64,000 nucleotides of DNA from Listeria goaensis (GTDB lineage Bacteria; Bacillota; Bacilli; Lactobacillales; Listeriaceae). Made by a program: the position numbers and the translations under genes. The notes under the pieces are model-generated. The model searched no databases and was not told the origin of the DNA. It saw nothing but the letters and a program-made list of their open reading frames with translations. The stretch spans positions 1 to 64,000 of the forward strand of contig NZ_FYBQ01000012.1 in NCBI RefSeq assembly GCF_900186125.1, in the 5' to 3' direction. Below, piece by piece: positions 8,367-17,023 of this stretch (within the stretch, counting starts at the first letter, position 1; each line of letters starts with the position of its first letter).

Positions 8367-9735
8367 AAACCGAACAATCAAAAATAAAATAAGAATTATC
8401 TTATCGCGCATGACGCCCGTTCAAATTATTATCACGTACTATTTTTTCGCGGTGACGATTTCAACGATTCTTCTCAGTCTCCCTTTTACTCAAAAACCGG
8501 GTGTGCATGTGTCTTTTCTCGACACGCTTTTTCTTGCGGCCAGCTCGGTTAGTGTGACGGGGCTCGCGACAGTCGATGTCGGCGCTTCTTACAGCACGGC
8601 AGGGATTTGGGTGCTCATGGGAATCTTCCAACTCGGCGGGCTCGGCGTGATGATGCTCAGCACTTTTTTCTACTTGATTTTGCGGCGGAAAATCGGGCTT
8701 AAGCAGCGGCAACTCATTATGACGGATACGAACCAATATACGATGAGTGGTATGGTTCGGATGTTGCGTGAAATTTTATTTCTCATCTTTGGGATTGAAA
8801 TTATCGGTGCCGTCATTTTAGGGCTCTATTTCATCCCGTTTTTCCCAACAATTGGGGAGGCGCTGTTCCAAGGGATTTACAATTCGGTGTCGCTCGTGAC
8901 AAACGCAGGTGTCGATATAACGGGGTCTTCTTTAATTCCGTTTGTGAATGATTATTTCGTGCAGTTTATCGCCATTTTGCTTATTGTCGCAGGAGGAATT
9001 GGTTTCCCTGTTCTGCTTGAAACGCGACGCTTTTTATTCGAAAAAAATACGCTCTATCCGTTTCGCTTCTCGCTGTTTGTGAAGGTTACGACGCTCACGT
9101 ATTTGGTGCTTTTAATTGGTGGTGGGCTACTTATTTGGGGCATGGAAGCGGGGCATTTATTTAAAAATGCCAGCCTGAGTGAGGGCTTCTTTAATTCAAT
9201 GTTCTTGTCGGCAACCTCTCGAAGTGCTGGACTACAAACGATTGATAGCGGCGCATTTACGGCTCCAACATTGCTATTTGTTTCGTTCTTAATGTTCATC
9301 GGGGCATCGCCGAGTTCTGTTGGTGGCGGTATTCGAACGACAACGTTTGCGGTGACGATTTTGTTCCTTTATTCGGTCATTCGTGGACGCAATCACATTT
9401 ATATTTTTGGACGCGAATTGCATCAGGAAGATGTTAGAAAATCGCTTGCTGTCATTATTTTTGCGACGATTTTATGTTTAACGGCCGTCATTGTGCTGGC
9501 GCAGACGGAAAGAGCCACGCTTATTGAAATTATTTTTGAAGTTTTTTCGGCATTTGGAACGTGCGGACTTTCGCTAGGTTTAACGCCGAATTTAAGTGTC
9601 GCTGGGAAAATCATTATTATTATTCTCATGTTCATTGGCCGCGTTGGGATTATGTATTCCATGCTTAGCTTGCGGAAAAAAAGCGAACCGAAAAATGCGA
9701 TTCGCTTGCCGAAAGAGAAAATTATTACAGGTTAA
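8311..9735 (+). CDS. TrkH/KtrB family cation (potassium) transporter membrane subunit
   Basis: Multi-pass membrane protein with repeated M-P-M pore modules. Visible filter-like segments are SSVSVTGLATVD, NAGVDITGSS, SATSRSAGLQTID and FGTCGLSLGLTP. These match the KtrB/TrkH K+ (or K+/Na+) uptake subunit. The true start is uncertain: the open frame begins at GTG 8311 inside the terC2 3' end, the first ATG is at 8410, and no good Shine-Dalgarno sequence precedes either. Translation may be coupled to terC2. No KtrA-type RCK gene is adjacent, so the gating subunit must be elsewhere. Confidence 0.85.
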   Translation: MVISLLEKKKNNKRKLYLENRTIKNKIRIILSRMTPVQIIITYYFFAVTISTILLSLPFTQKPGVHVSFLDTLFLAASSVSVTGLATVDVGASYSTAGIWVLMGIFQLGGLGVMMLSTFFYLILRRKIGLKQRQLIMTDTNQYTMSGMVRMLREILFLIFGIEIIGAVILGLYFIPFFPTIGEALFQGIYNSVSLVTNAGVDITGSSLIPFVNDYFVQFIAILLIVAGGIGFPVLLETRRFLFEKNTLYPFRFSLFVKVTTLTYLVLLIGGGLLIWGMEAGHLFKNASLSEGFFNSMFLSATSRSAGLQTIDSGAFTAPTLLFVSFLMFIGASPSSVGGGIRTTTFAVTILFLYSVIRGRNHIYIFGRELHQEDVRKSLAVIIFATILCLTAVIVLAQTERATLIEIIFEVFSAFGTCGLSLGLTPNLSVAGKIIIIILMFIGRVGIMYSMLSLRKKSEPKNAIRLPKEKIITG

Positions 9736-9739
9736 TTTT

Positions 9740-9775
9740 AAAAAGCCGTTTTGCTCACTGCAAAACGGCTTTTTT
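9740..9775. terminator. Bidirectional terminator between TrkH-like and VanZ-RDD genes
   Basis: 15-bp perfect stem (AAAAAGCCGTTTTGC with GCAAAACGGCTTTTT) around a 5-nt loop, with T runs on both strands, between convergent genes. Confidence 0.93.
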
Positions 9776-10919
9776 AGGTTGGTTTTGGTCGGTACGTGCT
9801 TACTTCGGTTGTGCGGCTCATTTTTTCGTAAAACAATCGCTTGTCTCGCGCAAAAAAGTTAGCGCTAATATGAATGGCAAATAGAAGGGCGGTTGCGGCG
9901 GAAATGGCGAATAAAACGAGCGTGAGTTGTGGTGTGGTGATTTTCGGAATTTGCTCGTTAAGTGGAATGATAATAAGACCACCGACTAAATAATAGAGCA
10001 GACCGTATCTAACGAGAAGATGCTTCAATTTAACGCGACTTTCGCCAATGCGTACAATGCGAATATGCACAATCCATTTTCCAATGGTCAAGCCGTTTGT
10101 CAAACTTGGCAGGACAATGAAATAAAGGAAAATAAGAAGGATTTGCCAAATGATTTTTTTGTAGTAGTCGGAGCCAGATGAGCTGATTTCAGAAAAAGGT
10201 AACAGGTGTAGCCAGGTTAAGAGTCCTGTCATGACATTCAAAAGGAACCAGTCAATAAAGGTAGCCAAAAACCGTCTAACGAAACTGACGCGCGTGCTAC
10301 GCGCACTACTCGTTTGGTCCATTTTTTCCCGCGAAGGTAAAAAGAACGTAAACAGCGGGGCGAGCGCATAGCCGATGAGTCCGCCGACTGTATTTAAGAT
10401 AAGATCGTCCACGTCAAACAAGCGGTAAGCGTGGGGGTAAAGGAAAAAGAGTCCGGTCAATTGAGTGAGCTCAAAAAAGAAGGAGAGCAGAAACGAGATG
10501 AGTGTCGTTTTACCAATTGAAAGCCGAAAATAATAGCGTAAATATACACCAAGTGGTAGAAGTAGGAAAATGTTAAATAATGGCTGAATAAACACATCCT
10601 GAGTGAGCGCCGGCAAATAGGTGGACGGGTCGGTGATGACGAGCACCGTTTGGTTGATGAAATCAGCAATGAAGTGAAAAGGAATGAGCTGTGGTGCAGG
10701 CGCGTTTGAATTTGCTACATCAGCCATGTCGGGCAGTGGCAAGATGGTCATAAAAAAAGCCGCCATTAAATAGAAAATGAGCGTAAATAAGACAAAGACA
10801 CGCATGAAAGTGATGCTGCCGAATTTGCGATAAGAATAAATGGCAAACGGTATGGTTAATAGAATGCTTAAAAATGGAAAGAGTATAAGTGCGATTTTAA
10901 CTGGAAATAAATAGGTCAT
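9774..10919 (-). CDS. VanZ-like / RDD domain fusion membrane protein
   Basis: 381 residues. The N-terminal half (about 1-175) has the VanZ-family layout with four to five TM helices and motifs such as LLLPLGVYLRYYF, FFELTQLTGLF and FDVDDLILNTVGGLIGY. The C-terminal half (about 200-370) is an RDD domain beginning SFVRRFLATFIDWFLLN and containing GLTIGKWIVHIRIVR. VanZ-like proteins are linked to glycopeptide tolerance and RDD proteins to transport, but the role of the fusion is unknown. It lies in an all-minus-strand run with the DUF4064 and acyltransferase genes. Confidence 0.85.
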   Translation of the reverse strand: MTYLFPVKIALILFPFLSILLTIPFAIYSYRKFGSITFMRVFVLFTLIFYLMAAFFMTILPLPDMADVANSNAPAPQLIPFHFIADFINQTVLVITDPSTYLPALTQDVFIQPLFNIFLLLPLGVYLRYYFRLSIGKTTLISFLLSFFFELTQLTGLFFLYPHAYRLFDVDDLILNTVGGLIGYALAPLFTFFLPSREKMDQTSSARSTRVSFVRRFLATFIDWFLLNVMTGLLTWLHLLPFSEISSSGSDYYKKIIWQILLIFLYFIVLPSLTNGLTIGKWIVHIRIVRIGESRVKLKHLLVRYGLLYYLVGGLIIIPLNEQIPKITTPQLTLVLFAISAATALLFAIHISANFFARDKRLFYEKMSRTTEVSTYRPKPT

Positions 10920-10943
10920 GTTGGTTCCCCTTTAAGAAATGTT

Positions 10944-10990
10944 AAAACAGACGGATGACAAACGGCAATTCGTCGTTTATCATCCGCCTG
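10944..10990 (-). terminator. Terminator after the DUF4064 gene
   Basis: Long hairpin (CAGACGGATGACAAACG paired with CGTTTATCATCCGCCTG with few mismatches). On the minus strand a TTTTAAC tail follows the stem. It separates the DUF4064 gene from the VanZ-RDD gene. Confidence 0.8.
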
Positions 10991-11001
10991 AATATTAGTT
11001 G

Positions 11002-11376
11002 TTATTTGGCGTTCCAAGATTTTGGCACAGGGCGTCTGAACATACCCATGAGTCCCGTTAACATGAGTAAAATACCAGATACTACCCAAGATGTTCCGAT
11101 GACGAAAAATAAAGCTAACCCAATTAGGAAAATAATAACGCCCCAGCTTCTAGGAGCTTTACCGATAAATAATGTTCCAATAAGTGCGATAGCGGAAGCA
11201 ATTAAAGTAATCCAGCCAAGTTGTGTGACGCTATCCCCAAGTCTGCCAGATAAATACGTAAATGTTTGAATATAAGCTGTAATTTCTTCCCCATAATTGA
11301 TAATCCAAATGCCGACCCCTAATCCGATAATTGATCCAATAAGACCAAGAATAACTTCAGGTTTGCGATTTGCCAT
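11002..11376 (-). CDS. DUF4064-like small membrane protein
   Basis: 124 residues with four predicted TM helices. It starts at ATG 11376 with AGGAGG 8 nt upstream. The N-terminus RKPEVILGLIGSIIGLGVGI and the internal IGKAPRSWGVIIFLIGLAL pattern match DUF4064 membrane proteins of Firmicutes. No enzymatic residues are evident and the function is unknown. It is closed by its own terminator. Confidence 0.75.
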   Translation of the reverse strand: MANRKPEVILGLIGSIIGLGVGIWIINYGEEITAYIQTFTYLSGRLGDSVTQLGWITLIASAIALIGTLFIGKAPRSWGVIIFLIGLALFFVIGTSWVVSGILLMLTGLMGMFRRPVPKSWNAK

Positions 11377-11404
11377 GTCTATTCCTCCTTAGACGTTCCA
11401 ATTG

Positions 11405-12466
11405 TTAATACCCCTCACTAGGCAATATTTTTTCTTTTAATCTAAAAAAAGCGGTTTTGAGTCGACTCATTCGAAGTTCAATAATTGGTTGAACGAACGT
11501 GGTGACAATGTTGCTCGATAGAATAACAGTTAAGCCGAATGAGATGGCCAACAAGAGGACAAATGTTTTTGACGTGTAATTAAAGTCTGACAAGCTTCCT
11601 TCCCGAAACATTTTAATAAAGAAGCCGTGCAGAAGGTACACGTATAAAGTATTTTTACCCCATTTTGTAAAGAATAATCGCTTTTTCGGAACAAAAGTAA
11701 GGAATGCAGCAATGGAAAGGAAACTAATGCCATAAATCACGCATCTGATGAGGAGCCCAAACGTTTTGACGTCAACGAAACTGGCGTAAGGTTTGGAGCC
11801 TAAAAACCAGTTTTCATTTAAATCTGGGTTAAAAATAATGAACGTAATAATGGCAAGCATAATAAAACTGCCGGCAATGCGCGCTGAACGCGTTTGTAAT
11901 TTCTTAAAATGTTCTTTTTGCATGAAGAAGCCGATTAAAAAGAACGGAAAGAATACAAATGTGCGAGATAAGCTTAAATAGCCATCAATCATGTCAGAAT
12001 AACCAGCGATAAGACCAATTAAAATGGCGAGTGAGATGCTTACGCTCGGTTTTAATTTTGTGAAGCCATATAAGAATATATTCCAAAAAAATAAACTAAG
12101 TAGGAACCAAAGTGACCATTCAGGGTCAAGTAAGGTAAGTGAAATACTGTCTTGACCGAGTAAGTAATAATAGAAAATCGAATAAATAAGTTGAAAGAAG
12201 ACATAGGGTAAAATTAACTTTTTCATCGTTTTCATGAAATATCCAGGCTTTTTAAAGCCTTTTGCAAAATACCCCGATATTAAAATAAATGCTGGCATAT
12301 GAAAAGTGTAAATAAAGATGTATAATACACGTACACTCGCATATTCAGCAACAAAAGTTTGTAAGAGGTGACCAAAAACAACAAGAAAAATTAAAATAAA
12401 TTTTGCGTTGTCGAAATAGTGATCCCGTGGTTTACTTTGTTTTATCGTATCCATAAATTTCACCAC
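11405..12466 (-). CDS. Acyltransferase family 3 (OatA/fucose-4-O-acetylase-like) membrane protein
   Basis: About 353 residues with ten TM helices. The family hallmark is at the N-terminus: RDHYFDNAKFILIFLVVFGH, with the conserved His that ends the first helix region. These enzymes transfer acyl groups to cell-surface sugars or glycopolymers. The open frame extends to 12520. The tandem GTG codons at 12463-12466 (followed by ATG at 12454) lie behind an AGAAAGGA site, so a GTG start there is preferred. It diverges from ogt. Confidence 0.82.
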   Translation of the reverse strand: MVKFMDTIKQSKPRDHYFDNAKFILIFLVVFGHLLQTFVAEYASVRVLYIFIYTFHMPAFILISGYFAKGFKKPGYFMKTMKKLILPYVFFQLIYSIFYYYLLGQDSISLTLLDPEWSLWFLLSLFFWNIFLYGFTKLKPSVSISLAILIGLIAGYSDMIDGYLSLSRTFVFFPFFLIGFFMQKEHFKKLQTRSARIAGSFIMLAIITFIIFNPDLNENWFLGSKPYASFVDVKTFGLLIRCVIYGISFLSIAAFLTFVPKKRLFFTKWGKNTLYVYLLHGFFIKMFREGSLSDFNYTSKTFVLLLAISFGLTVILSSNIVTTFVQPIIELRMSRLKTAFFRLKEKILPSEGY

Positions 12467-12577
12467 ACGGTCCTTTCTACATAAAAAGTCTATAGTTATT
12501 TTCCCATACCGCTGTAACAATAAACTGACAAAATACTAACAAATTATTGTTTTGCTATTACAAAGGAGGGCTAATTT

Positions 12578-13060
12578 ATGGAAAAGAGAATTTTTGAGTC
12601 GCCAATTGGATTACTGTACTTAACCGTTGAAAATAGCCATGTTATCAAGATTTCTTACGACGATAAAGTCCAAAATGAAAGTGGAACGGCAGAAGAAAAT
12701 CGCGTTATGAATGAGCTCGTAACAGAGCTTACGGACTATTTTTCAGGAAAGTTACAACGATTTCAAGTTAACTTTAAATTGAGTGGCACGGCGTTTGAAC
12801 AGGCTGTTTACGAGGTGCTCACTGAAATTCCGTATGGTGACTTTTGGTCATACAAACAGGTGGCGAGTCATATTCAAAATGCCTCTTCAGTGCGAGCAGT
12901 TGGACAAGCAAACCGAAAAAATCCGCTGCCGATTATCATTCCGTGCCACCGTGTCGTGCAAGAAGGCGGGCAACTTGGTGGCTATAATGGTGCGGATTAT
13001 GCGAAGAAAATTTGGTTGTTAGAATTTGAAATGAACCATAAAACTGATTTTTGGTCATAA
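12578..13060 (+). CDS. ogt: Methylated-DNA--protein-cysteine S-methyltransferase
   Basis: 160 residues. The suicide acceptor motif IIIPCHRVVQ is present, as are the DNA-binding helix IPYGDFWSYKQVASHIQ and the Asn hinge AVGQANRKNP. It repairs O6-methylguanine by transferring the methyl group to its own cysteine. RBS AAAGGAGGG precedes ATG 12578. The size fits the Ogt class (no Ada domain). It converges with clpE and shares a terminator with it. Confidence 0.95.
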   Translation: MEKRIFESPIGLLYLTVENSHVIKISYDDKVQNESGTAEENRVMNELVTELTDYFSGKLQRFQVNFKLSGTAFEQAVYEVLTEIPYGDFWSYKQVASHIQNASSVRAVGQANRKNPLPIIIPCHRVVQEGGQLGGYNGADYAKKIWLLEFEMNHKTDFWS

Positions 13061-13095
13061 AAAAAGGAAATCCTCCAAAAAAGGATTTCCTTTTT
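13061..13095. terminator. Bidirectional terminator between ogt and clpE
   Basis: Stem AAAAAGGAAATCC paired with GGATTTCCTTTTT, with A and T tracts on both sides, between convergent genes. Confidence 0.9.
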
Positions 13096-13098
13096 AAA

Positions 13099-15252
13099 TT
13101 AAGCTGTTACTTTTGTGCCGATTGTGATGGCTCCATTTTCATCAAGTTGGGCAATAAGTTCAGTCACATCAGGTTGTTCAATGAGCACATCGGCAATAGC
13201 ATCTTCCAAGTGTTCTTGAATGGTTCTTCTTAGCGGACGAGCGCCAAATTTTGCATCATAACCGAGGTCGATTAATTTTGCTTTCACATCGTCAGGTACG
13301 CTAATTTCCATGTTTTGTGTTTGCAGCATGTCATTTAAATCTTGTAGCATAAGGCTGACAATTTGCATTAAGTCCTCTTTTTCAAGGCTATTAAATTCGA
13401 TAACGCTATCTAGACGGTTTAGGAATTCAGGTTTGAAGTAATAGCCAAGACGATCTAGGAGGTCGCTACCTTTTTCGAGTTTATCATTGGTATGGTTAAA
13501 ACCAACTGCGGCTTCTTTTGTGCCGCTTCCCGCATTACTCGTCATGATGATGACTGTGTCTTTAAAGCTAACTGTTCTTCCTTGAGAGTCCGTCAAACGG
13601 CCATCTTCCAAAATTTGGAGGAACATATGCTGAACATCAGGGTGCGCTTTTTCCATTTCATCAAGAAGTAAAATGCTATACGGATTGCGGCGAATTTTCT
13701 CAGTAAGCTGACCAGCTTCCTCGTGACCAACATAGCCTGGAGGCGAGCCGATAAGTTTTGAAACGCTGTGTTTTTCCATGAACTCAGACATATCAAGGCG
13801 AATCATCGCATCTTCTGAACCGAAAAGTTCATTCGCGAGTGTGCGACCAAGTTCTGTTTTACCGACCCCAGTTGGGCCGACAAAGAGGAAGGAGCCGATT
13901 GGGCGATTTTTTTGCTTCAACCCAACCCGACCACGCCGGATTGCTTTCGTAATTTTTTTCACCGCATCTTTTTGACCGATTACTTTTTTGTTTAAATGAG
14001 CTTCCAAGTCTTTCAACTTCGATTGCTCGTCTTGTTCGAGACGGCCAACTGGAATGCCTGTTTTTTCTTCGATGAGCGCCTGAATATCCGACGCCTGAAT
14101 TACAGGACGTTCCGAAATACCCACTCGCATTTTATTTTCCGACAACCGCGAAATTTCATCGCGAATTTGAGCTGCTTCTTCATAATCTTCTTTTTGCAGT
14201 GCCACATCTTTTTTGGCTTCAAGTCGATTAAGTCGCTCTGTTGCCGTTTTTTCGTCCAATTTTTCAATTGTTAAATTGTATTTTGAACCGACTTCATCCA
14301 TTAAGTCGATGGCTTTATCCGGCAAATGCCGGTCCTGAATATAGCGCGCGCTAAGCGTTACTGCCGCTTCTAAGCTTTCCTTCGAATAAACGACCTCATG
14401 AAAGTTCTCGTAGTTTTCCTTCAAGCCTTCCAAAATCGTGAGCGTTGCGCTTGTACTCGGCTCATCTACTATCACAGGTTGGAATCTACGTTCAAGCGCC
14501 GCATCTTTTTCGATTTTGCGATATTCGTTTAGCGTTGTCGCGCCAATCATTTGAAGCTCACCGCGAGCAAGGGCTGGTTTTAAAATGTTTCCAGCGTCCA
14601 TCGAGCCTTCCGCAGAGCCCGCGCCAACAATCGTGTGCACCTCGTCAATAAATAAAATGGTGTTCGTGCGTGCAGAAAGTTCCGCGATAAGCTGCTTCAT
14701 GCGCTCTTCAAACTGCCCGCGAATCCCCGTACCAGAAACGAGCGAAGCCACATCAAGTAAAATCACTTCTTTGTCTAAAAGTTTGTTAGGAACAGCACCT
14801 GCCGCTATCGCTCTTGCCAGTCCTTCAACAACAGCCGTTTTACCGACCCCAGGTTCCCCAATTAAAACGGGATTATTTTTATTGCGGCGATTTAAAATTT
14901 CAATTGTCCGTTTGATTTCGTCATCGCGACCAATCACCGGATCTAATTTGCCATCTTTCGCCATTTGTGAAAGATTCGTTCCAAATTCATCAAGCAAGCC
15001 TGATCCGCCCTGCCTGGTTTCCGTTTGAACTTGGCTTCCTCTTTGGGCTGTCGCCCCGTTTTGATTCATATTCCCGCTAATTTGACGGAAAAAATCATCA
15101 AGCGGAGAAGCTCCGTTTTGCATGAAGTTTGCTTGATTATTTTTAAGTGACGCGTAACAAGATTCGCATAGTGGCATCTCCACGCGCTTTCCATTTACAT
15201 TCATATAAAGTTGAATTCGTGCATCATTTTGATTACAGTTTTGACATAACAT
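13099..15252 (-). CDS. clpE: ATP-dependent Clp protease ATP-binding subunit ClpE
   Basis: 717 residues from ATG 15252 (AAAGGAGG upstream; the frame continues 8 codons further but without a better start). An N-terminal zinc finger (CQNCNQ ... CESC) is the ClpE hallmark. Two AAA+ modules follow with Walker A motifs GEPGVGKT and [12 protein letters not shown] and DEME Walker B motifs, and an interdomain UVR segment ([14 protein letters not shown]). A Hsp100 unfoldase working with ClpP in heat and protein-damage stress. A CtsR operator and a consensus promoter lie upstream. Confidence 0.97.
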   Translation of the reverse strand: MLCQNCNQNDARIQLYMNVNGKRVEMPLCESCYASLKNNQANFMQNGASPLDDFFRQISGNMNQNGATAQRGSQVQTETRQGGSGLLDEFGTNLSQMAKDGKLDPVIGRDDEIKRTIEILNRRNKNNPVLIGEPGVGKTAVVEGLARAIAAGAVPNKLLDKEVILLDVASLVSGTGIRGQFEERMKQLIAELSARTNTILFIDEVHTIVGAGSAEGSMDAGNILKPALARGELQMIGATTLNEYRKIEKDAALERRFQPVIVDEPSTSATLTILEGLKENYENFHEVVYSKESLEAAVTLSARYIQDRHLPDKAIDLMDEVGSKYNLTIEKLDEKTATERLNRLEAKKDVALQKEDYEEAAQIRDEISRLSENKMRVGISERPVIQASDIQALIEEKTGIPVGRLEQDEQSKLKDLEAHLNKKVIGQKDAVKKITKAIRRGRVGLKQKNRPIGSFLFVGPTGVGKTELGRTLANELFGSEDAMIRLDMSEFMEKHSVSKLIGSPPGYVGHEEAGQLTEKIRRNPYSILLLDEMEKAHPDVQHMFLQILEDGRLTDSQGRTVSFKDTVIIMTSNAGSGTKEAAVGFNHTNDKLEKGSDLLDRLGYYFKPEFLNRLDSVIEFNSLEKEDLMQIVSLMLQDLNDMLQTQNMEISVPDDVKAKLIDLGYDAKFGARPLRRTIQEHLEDAIADVLIEQPDVTELIAQLDENGAITIGTKVTA

Positions 15253-15302
15253 AAATTGATTTCCTCCTTTTAACAATAAGAATCAATTTCAGGTCAACTG
15301 AC

Positions 15303-15358
15303 TTTGACTATATTTGACCTTATGTTCTTAGTATACACTGACCATTTCTGACTTTCAA
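15303..15358 (-). promoter_or_regulatory. clpE promoter with CtsR operator
   Basis: On the minus strand TTGAAA (15358-15353) and TATACT (15335-15330) are spaced by 17 nt. Directly downstream is a tandem heptad GGTCAAA-N3-AGTCAAA (15319-15303), the CtsR binding consensus, placed over the transcription start. clpE is a classical CtsR-regulon member. Confidence 0.88.
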
Positions 15359-15410
15359 GCATTTTGCTCGTATTTTTTGTAACTAACAAACAAAAATTTA
15401 GCGTTTAGTC

Positions 15411-15440
15411 AAAAATAAAAAGCACCCCAAAAGGATGCTT
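15411..15440 (-). terminator. Terminator of the CPBP membrane protein gene
   Basis: On the minus strand AAGCATCC/GGGTGCTT forms a hairpin followed by TTTATTTTT. Confidence 0.8.
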
Positions 15441-16050
15441 AATAGATTGGCAACGCAGAAAGTAATAAAAATGCAAATAGGAGATGTGACATATATAACA
15501 TAAGTAAGCTGGGTCGCCAAATGTACAAGGCACCCCAGAAGAGGGAAGCCACGAAAATGGCAATGACCATGGCAATATTACCACTTGCGACGACGAACAA
15601 GGCTGATAAAATCGATGAAACGAGTAAGGCGAACCAATTCGCATATGAATCCAGCAATCTTTTTAAAACGAAACCGCGCCAAAAAATTTCTTCACCAGGG
15701 ACAATGGCGATGACAAGTAAGATCCACACTAACCAGTTATCTGTTGCGTATTTATTAAACGCGCTATGTACGGCTGAATTTAAACCAAAGGGTAAGAATT
15801 TAAAAATAAATGCGCCTATATAAAAAATAATATATAAAATGATAGCTGAAAAAATAGCTGGTAAAATACCTTTGAATATGGAAAATTTCTTTCTTAAATC
15901 AACATTGAAAATACAAAAACTGAGTAAAAATAACATGCTTGCTCCGTACATATACCAGAAACTTTTTGAAAATTGATACGTGATGAAAATCAGGATGGCT
16001 GCTAGTAGAAGCCCGGTAATTAGCTTGAAATCTATTCTGTTGCTCCTCAA
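15439..16050 (-). CDS. CPBP/Abi-family intramembrane protease homologue
   Basis: 203 residues, about six TM helices. Motif 1 of the CPBP (Rce1-like) family is clear: VPGEEIFWRGFVLKRL, with the EE and R catalytic residues. The second motif (usually FxxxH) is altered to SALFVVASGN, with no histidine. The third region has YMSHLLFA. Activity as a protease is therefore doubtful, and it may be a degenerate member. It sits alone on the minus strand between clpE and the carotenoid genes. Confidence 0.75.
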   Translation of the reverse strand: MRSNRIDFKLITGLLLAAILIFITYQFSKSFWYMYGASMLFLLSFCIFNVDLRKKFSIFKGILPAIFSAIILYIIFYIGAFIFKFLPFGLNSAVHSAFNKYATDNWLVWILLVIAIVPGEEIFWRGFVLKRLLDSYANWFALLVSSILSALFVVASGNIAMVIAIFVASLFWGALYIWRPSLLMLYMSHLLFAFLLLSALPIY

Positions 16051-16202
16051 TACAAAAACACCTCTTAAAAATTCTTCTTTATACCATACTTTAATCGAAA
16101 ATGGTTAATTTCGCAACAAAACATATTTTAAACGGCTTTTGTCGGCGAATTTTGTTATAATGAAACAAAGATTTTGTTTTTTAGCAATAGAGGAGTGTTG
16201 AT

Positions 16203-17000
16203 GTGTTAGAAAAAAACTATAAATTTCTATTGTGGCTATATATTTTCTGGTTTCTAGGAAGCATTTTATTAATTTCAATCGGTGTCCTACCATCAAAAAT
16301 AACGGGTGTGCATTCCATCTTTCTTATATTTACTGGGATTTTTGCGATGGTGTTTTTCATCGTTCAGTACGGGAAAGGACTTGGGACAGCTATTACCATT
16401 TTAATTTTTGCGGTTACAACTTGTATTGAATGGATGCAATTGAGTTTTGCGGATGATATGTATACGTTTAATTATGGTTTTATGATAAAAGGAATTCCAG
16501 TTACATTTGGCTTTATTTGGATAGGTTTAATCGCGGGGACGCACGTTATCGCACGCGAAATTACGCTGAAAGTAAATATTGATTGGCTTCGCGGCGGGAT
16601 GTACGCTGTTATTGCGGCGACGATGGTGATGGTTTTTGAAGTGCTTGTTGAGCCGATTTCCACACAAGTTAAACAATTGCCTTTTCTCGGAAATGGTTTA
16701 ACGATTTTACAATTTTCGGATATCACGGATTGGTTTTTGCTAGGATTAATTCTCCATTTGATGATTTACTTTATTTTAAGTTTGACAAATCGTTGGGAGA
16801 ATTTGAAATATCCCAATTTAAAATCTGAAATTGTTGTGGTCTATTGGATTATTTTAGCTTTCTTCATTTTTTTATCACTATATGCAGATCTTTGGGCAAC
16901 AATAGTAGTAGGGCTAATTGCAAATGTGATTTTTACAATTTGTTATTACTTAAGCTTGGAAACAAAACCAGATTTCACATCAAAAAAAACGAAAACGTGA
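16203..17000 (+). CDS. Carotenoid biosynthesis protein (DUF422/CruF-like) membrane protein
   Basis: 265 residues with seven to eight TM helices. It starts at GTG 16203, with GAGGAG 8 nt upstream; an overlapping ATG at 16201 is out of frame. Segments such as TCIEWMQLSFADDMY and WIGLIAGTHVIARE, followed by MVMVFEVLVEP, match the DUF422 carotenoid family, whose archaeal and bacterial members act as carotenoid hydratases. The adjacent convergent gene is a phytoene-desaturase-like enzyme, supporting a carotenoid role. No crtM/crtB-type synthase is in the window. Confidence 0.75.
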   Translation: MLEKNYKFLLWLYIFWFLGSILLISIGVLPSKITGVHSIFLIFTGIFAMVFFIVQYGKGLGTAITILIFAVTTCIEWMQLSFADDMYTFNYGFMIKGIPVTFGFIWIGLIAGTHVIAREITLKVNIDWLRGGMYAVIAATMVMVFEVLVEPISTQVKQLPFLGNGLTILQFSDITDWFLLGLILHLMIYFILSLTNRWENLKYPNLKSEIVVVYWIILAFFIFLSLYADLWATIVVGLIANVIFTICYYLSLETKPDFTSKKTKT

Positions 17001-17023
17001 TAACATCATGTTTTCGTTTTTTT
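16984..17023. terminator. Bidirectional terminator between the carotenoid genes
   Basis: 18-bp perfect stem (AAAAAACGAAAACGTGAT with ATCATGTTTTCGTTTTTT), loop AAC, between convergent genes. Confidence 0.93.
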
